From: Pirellulaceae bacterium
GTDB lineage: Bacteria > Planctomycetota > Planctomycetia > Pirellulales > Pirellulaceae
DNA: 64,000 nucleotides
Direction: 5' to 3'
Assembly (NCBI GenBank): GCA_019636385.1
Contig: JAHBXT010000006.1
Location: 1 to 64,000, forward strand
A program made the position numbers and the translations under genes. The notes under the pieces were generated by a model. The model worked only from the letters and a program-made list of their open reading frames with translations. It was not told where the DNA came from and searched no databases. Position 1 is the stretch's first letter; every line of letters begins with the position of its first letter. This document shows, piece by piece, positions 60,480-64,000 of this stretch.

Positions 60480-62462
60480 TTACTGCCCATCCTGCCACGA
60501 CAGCGGCAATCGATATAAATAGATAGTGCCCCCTAAGACCTCCGTTGGTTTAGCTTGGCGACGCAGCATATCCATCTCGCGTTGTAGCGGACTAGCAGGC
60601 ACATAGGCGGCCTGCAACCAAGTTGCGCTGTAAGCTAGTACACCGCTGCCGGAATAATCGGGTTGCGTAGTGGGTGATCCGTATAAATAGCCCGGAGCCG
60701 TGTTGATATAACGGATGCCATAGGCCGCAGGATCGGCAGAACCGAAATAGGACAAATACAGTGGGACATCGGGATGTGCCCGCTGCCACTCCGCCAATAG
60801 CTTCAAGTCCTGCCCCCAGTCTAGATTCGAATCGCTGAGTCGTTCCAGTCCTTGATTTTTTCCGCGAGCCACCCAATTAAAAAAAGCAATGTAATGCGGA
60901 TGGTAGGCCAGTGTCTCTATAGCCGCTAGGCCAACCAGGAACCACACCCCGTGCCGCCAGCGTGATTTTGAATTGATTGCTGCCGCACCTGCGAGCCCTA
61001 ATCCGATCCACATCAACGGCAGTGCGGGCAACAAGTGTCTAAGTCCAATGTTCAGGTCATAGCTAACAGCTAACAAAATCACAACGCAGTATGGCAGACA
61101 CAGCATGCTCAACCAACTAGCGCTTCGCCAACGCCTCAGCAGCGACCATAAGCCCCAGCCACATGTCAACAGCACAGCTACGATCACGGCCAGCGGAGTC
61201 TTGTACGACCAAGCCCGTGGAAAGAAGCTCCATGATCCACCCATGACGCGCTGGCCATCGACAAACGATTGACTGGCGGTGCTCATTGCTTGAGCGTAGG
61301 CGATCCCGTGAATAAATGGCTGCGGCAGAATTCGATATTCATGTGCCCACAGACACAAATCTTGTATCGCATTTAATTCGACAGTGTACGACTCGGGCTT
61401 GGCTGCTTCAGGATTTGTGCTGCGTTGATGCTCGCGTAGCATCACATTATGTGCATATAATCGGCCAGGAAACGAAGTGTCGAAAGTGAGTTGTGAATCG
61501 GGTGTAGGCCGGTAACGAAAACCGTAGGCTGCCCAAATAAGTGCCCAGGCTGTTAGGGCAGTCAACAATACAATTGCCGACACGGCCACCAAGCGACTGC
61601 GCAGGCCAGTCAAGTCTCCAAATGCAGATTGCCAGACGGTACTGTCCAGGCAACGCATGGCGACTACCGGAGCCAACATCAGCGGCAAGGCTAATGCGGT
61701 AAACTTGGTCACGGCTGCCAAGCCGCACGACACCGCAAAACCGAAGACGTTTGCCAGAGTCGCCCGTTGGGTAACGCGCCAAGCGAAATAAAAACAGGCG
61801 AGCAGTGCCGCTGTGCAGGCCACGTCATTGGTAACCAATCCGCTGTGTCCGATTAGGTTTGGGTCAAGGGCAGCCATCGTGGCCGCTAGTCCTCCGGCCA
61901 ATCCACCAGCCAACTGTCGCGCCCACAGTCCGACCAAGCAAACGACCACGCCACCAAACAGCAACATGCCCAACCTGGCGCGATCCACGAGCTGCGTGCC
62001 GTCGTGTTGGGGATCGCGAAACAGAGATTCGATCACCCATCTCTCTTGTTGGTTTAAATTTGCCAACATGGCCTGTGAGGCGGTTGATTGCAGGTCTGGA
62101 CTGCAAGCTAGTCCAGTCGTCGCCATTCCCGCTACCAACTTCCACAGTGGCGGATGCTCGGGATTCAGTCGATAGTCGTCGAAGCGCCACTGCAAGATAC
62201 CGGCCAAAGTGTGGACAGGTTCGTCAAAGGTGGCACTCTTGGTACTTGCCGCATGGCCCGATACCAGCATGTGCAGGAGCGCTACAGCGACGATCCACAC
62301 GCCAGTTCCAACCAACTTCCCGCGCGATTCGGCAGGTCGCGAAGGAGTTTCTCGATAGCGCGCCGCCTCGGATTGCGGGTTGTTGCGAGTCTGCGCAGCC
62401 GACGAACTGGAGTTGTGCGAACCGTGTGGCTGCTTGCTCTTCTTGGGCGACTTGGGTGGCAT
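60480..62462 (-). CDS. Phospholipid carrier-dependent glycosyltransferase, GT39/PMT-like (copy 2)
   Basis: 660 residues, paralogous to the protein at 56819-58840. Shared stretches include GHAASTKSATFDEP, DYRLNPEHPPLWK, QERW, HDG-QLVDR-RLGML, HSGLVTNDVACTAAL and LSDSNLDWGQDLKLLAEWQR. About ten membrane segments and the catalytic acidic loop near residue 80. The N-terminal 40 residues are polar and Ser/Gln-rich. It starts 32 bases after the PHP gene and abuts the next gene. The duplication with divergence suggests different acceptors or sugars. Confidence 0.85.
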   Translation of the reverse strand: MPPKSPKKSKQPHGSHNSSSSAAQTRNNPQSEAARYRETPSRPAESRGKLVGTGVWIVAVALLHMLVSGHAASTKSATFDEPVHTLAGILQWRFDDYRLNPEHPPLWKLVAGMATTGLACSPDLQSTASQAMLANLNQQERWVIESLFRDPQHDGTQLVDRARLGMLLFGGVVVCLVGLWARQLAGGLAGGLAATMAALDPNLIGHSGLVTNDVACTAALLACFYFAWRVTQRATLANVFGFAVSCGLAAVTKFTALALPLMLAPVVAMRCLDSTVWQSAFGDLTGLRSRLVAVSAIVLLTALTAWALIWAAYGFRYRPTPDSQLTFDTSFPGRLYAHNVMLREHQRSTNPEAAKPESYTVELNAIQDLCLWAHEYRILPQPFIHGIAYAQAMSTASQSFVDGQRVMGGSWSFFPRAWSYKTPLAVIVAVLLTCGWGLWSLLRRWRSASWLSMLCLPYCVVILLAVSYDLNIGLRHLLPALPLMWIGLGLAGAAAINSKSRWRHGVWFLVGLAAIETLAYHPHYIAFFNWVARGKNQGLERLSDSNLDWGQDLKLLAEWQRAHPDVPLYLSYFGSADPAAYGIRYINTAPGYLYGSPTTQPDYSGSGVLAYSATWLQAAYVPASPLQREMDMLRRQAKPTEVLGGTIYLYRLPLSWQDGQ

Positions 62463-62494
62463 GAATCCGTGCTAGCAATGTATCTCGACTGGGA

Positions 62495-63847
62495 TCACTG
62501 TCCGGTCCCCGCGTCACGTACTTGTGCGTCACGAACATATATGGGGTTCGTCAGAATCCACGGCTTCAGTTCCCCAGCGACCTGCAGCCAAGCTTCCAAA
62601 CGATACACGCCAGAACTCTGCGCAACGAATTCAAATTCACGGCCGCGATGTTCGTGAACTACTTGACCATGCCGCAGCAGCTTGAACAAGACCGGCAGCG
62701 GGGCGGCTGCAGCCAACTGAAGTTGGGCGCCCTCCCCTGCAACCAATGTCGTTTCTCCGCCGACATCAATGCGCTGATCACCGCACTGAGCCGCGAACCA
62801 AAAGCCGGTCGGATTGGCCAACCATTCGAAGCTGACGTAGGCTCGGCTAGACTTTAGCGCATCCCATACCTCTTCGCGCGTCAGGTCACGCATCAGCAAA
62901 TGTGTACTGACATGCTGGAAGCTGCGCGGGTAGGGATCTAAATCCAATTCCAGTATGACATCGCCGGGTTTGCGGCCCGCAACTAGCGGTTTCACGAGCG
63001 CAACTTTCTCGGGGTCCAGCGTAGCCACTCGTTTGCCCAACGCGTCTTCAATGGCCACTTGCTGGTCCTCGGTCACATACGCGCGGATGACTTGGTTGTG
63101 GTGAGCGTCATTGGCGGCCACACCGGTGTGACGAGCGGTCTGACACAGTTCATCCCATCGCCGCAGGTAATCCGCAGGGTAATCAAGGATGGCGCCAAAC
63201 ATCTCTTGCGGATAGTCGCGGATGGCTGGCATCAGCCCCATTAACATCAGCGGATTCTTCAGGGCGCTCAAGAATCGCTTTTCCTCCATGACGTCGGCGT
63301 GCGTGTTGTAAATTTCATTGCCGGTGATCCCGCTGATGGCCCAATCCATCCGTTCTTCCAAGTGCGACAAGAAGATCAGCCCGTCATCGCTACGAACCAA
63401 GTTGGCCAGCCCTTGCGGTCCTTCGTAAGTATTGGCTTGGATGCTTCGATTGGGATACACAAGAAAGCCTCCCTTTTCGGCTCCAGCCACCATCAACACG
63501 CCATCGCGCAGGCCCTGGTATCCATCTTTGAAGAAATCATACTCGTCGGAGGGATGGTCGTTGAACATCAACACCTGAGTGTTGCATTCTTGAGCCGCTT
63601 GCAGAATCTCCTCAATAGGCGAGCGGCTGTCGTGCGAAAAATGGGTGTGTACGTGAAGCTGCGCCCGATAGTCGCGAAACTCGCCGGGCGGCGCAGACAC
63701 TGCTTGCCATTCGTCGCGCAGGGCCTCCAGTGCAGCTCGCGTGGCTTTCAACTGACCGATCTGCATTCGGCTGGTGGCATCTCCCAAAGCTGGCGATGTA
63801 AATACGAACACCGCAACCATCATCATAAGCCATTGACGTTCAGTCAT
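62495..63847 (-). CDS. Exported PHP-domain phosphoesterase-like protein
   Basis: 450 residues from the ATG at 63847, which has GGAG upstream and starts a signal peptide (WLMMMVAVFVFTSPALGD). PHP domain motifs: AQLHVHTHFSHDSRSPIEEI with the first metal-binding His pair, VLMFNDHPSDEYDF, MVAGAEKGGFLVYP and LIFLSHLEE, with AANDAHHNQVI later. The C-terminal part (about 330-440) is beta-rich. It could act on a phosphate or phosphodiester in the periplasm. First gene of the leftward glycosyltransferase run, and so possibly linked to lipid-linked sugar turnover; that link is inference. Confidence 0.85.
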   Translation of the reverse strand: MTERQWLMMMVAVFVFTSPALGDATSRMQIGQLKATRAALEALRDEWQAVSAPPGEFRDYRAQLHVHTHFSHDSRSPIEEILQAAQECNTQVLMFNDHPSDEYDFFKDGYQGLRDGVLMVAGAEKGGFLVYPNRSIQANTYEGPQGLANLVRSDDGLIFLSHLEERMDWAISGITGNEIYNTHADVMEEKRFLSALKNPLMLMGLMPAIRDYPQEMFGAILDYPADYLRRWDELCQTARHTGVAANDAHHNQVIRAYVTEDQQVAIEDALGKRVATLDPEKVALVKPLVAGRKPGDVILELDLDPYPRSFQHVSTHLLMRDLTREEVWDALKSSRAYVSFEWLANPTGFWFAAQCGDQRIDVGGETTLVAGEGAQLQLAAAAPLPVLFKLLRHGQVVHEHRGREFEFVAQSSGVYRLEAWLQVAGELKPWILTNPIYVRDAQVRDAGTGQ

Positions 63848-64000
63848 TATTGCTCCAAATGTCAAGATACCCGTTGACGCAGTTTGCAATTAATGTATTC
63901 GGTCGGCCGCTACGGGGCCAAGCCTTTTGTACTCAAGCGATCGTGGACACAGTTCCCTTGGGTCATGTGTTGTCCAATAGGGTGCATTAGCCCCGCATGT
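63848..64000. other. Right-edge intergenic sequence
   Basis: 153 bases upstream of the PHP gene at the end of the window. It probably contains the promoter of the leftward glycosylation operon. No gene or clear promoter box was recognised. Confidence 0.35.

Noticed and set aside
1..64000. tRNA, rRNA, tmRNA or riboswitch genes
   Set aside because: I looked for TPsiC-arm-like GGTTCGA motifs, rRNA landmarks and the tmRNA start in intergenic regions and found none convincing; a covariance search could still find one.

Overview
The window looks like a chromosomal segment of a Planctomycetota bacterium, probably Pirellulales-like. This is inferred from gene content: the paired DUF1552 and giant DUF1587/1592/1588/1585 secreted proteins, a PEP-CTERM protein, a sulfatase, twin-arginine-exported Gfo/Idh and TIM-barrel proteins, an ExbB/ExbD cluster with TPR and QW-repeat proteins, and LPS acylation genes. 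No rRNA or tRNA gene was recognised.

Layout. 1-10422: a complete type I-C CRISPR-Cas system. The array (28 repeats, running off the left edge), leader, cas2, cas1, cas4, cas7, cas8c (with an internal cas11c start), cas5c and cas3 all read leftwards, so leader and array lie downstream of cas2. 10723-14250: a decaying accessory patch with a frameshifted IS630 element with terminal inverted repeats, an unidentified gene tail cut by it, a REP-associated tyrosine transposase with REP-like hairpins, and remnants of a second type I cas module (a Cas7 with one frameshift and a Cas8/Cas11-like C-terminus). 14260-18755: PP2C phosphatase, PEGA lipoprotein, LpxL-type acyltransferase, GT25 glycosyltransferase. 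19594-25101: PEP-CTERM protein with a strong terminator, NagA, a GxxExxY remnant between inverted repeats, a small membrane protein, an NHL propeller protein and a disordered Arg/Asp-rich protein. 25207-30028: SRP RNA, dnaX, ybaB, recR, then rpoN. 30176-41553: Rieske, CutA, HMCES, the DUF1552/DUF1592 pair, FAH-family hydrolase, xylose isomerase, ruvC, ruvA. 42126-50228: TPR protein, ExbB, ExbD and a membrane-anchored QW-repeat protein. 50310-55043: DJ-1/PfpI, TIM-barrel, Gfo/Idh and sulfatase genes. 55163-63847: a leftward operon-like run of PHP protein, two paralogous mannosyltransferase-like membrane proteins flanking a third membrane protein, a DPM1/ArnC-like GT2 and a methyltransferase, probably for polyprenyl-phosphate-linked glycosylation.

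Points most worth attention: three overlapping spacers that look like re-vaccination against a virus that changed its seed; the remnant second cas module that still keeps a Cas11-like frame with its own ribosome binding site; a dnaX gene with an A-tract that could yield a short gamma form and with none of the usual zinc-binding cysteines; a GxxExxY pseudogene in an inverted-repeat cassette; a dispersed GTAGCTAC-ended repeat of about 60-75 bp sitting just upstream of several genes; and a GT2 gene with no ordinary start codon near its conserved N-terminus.
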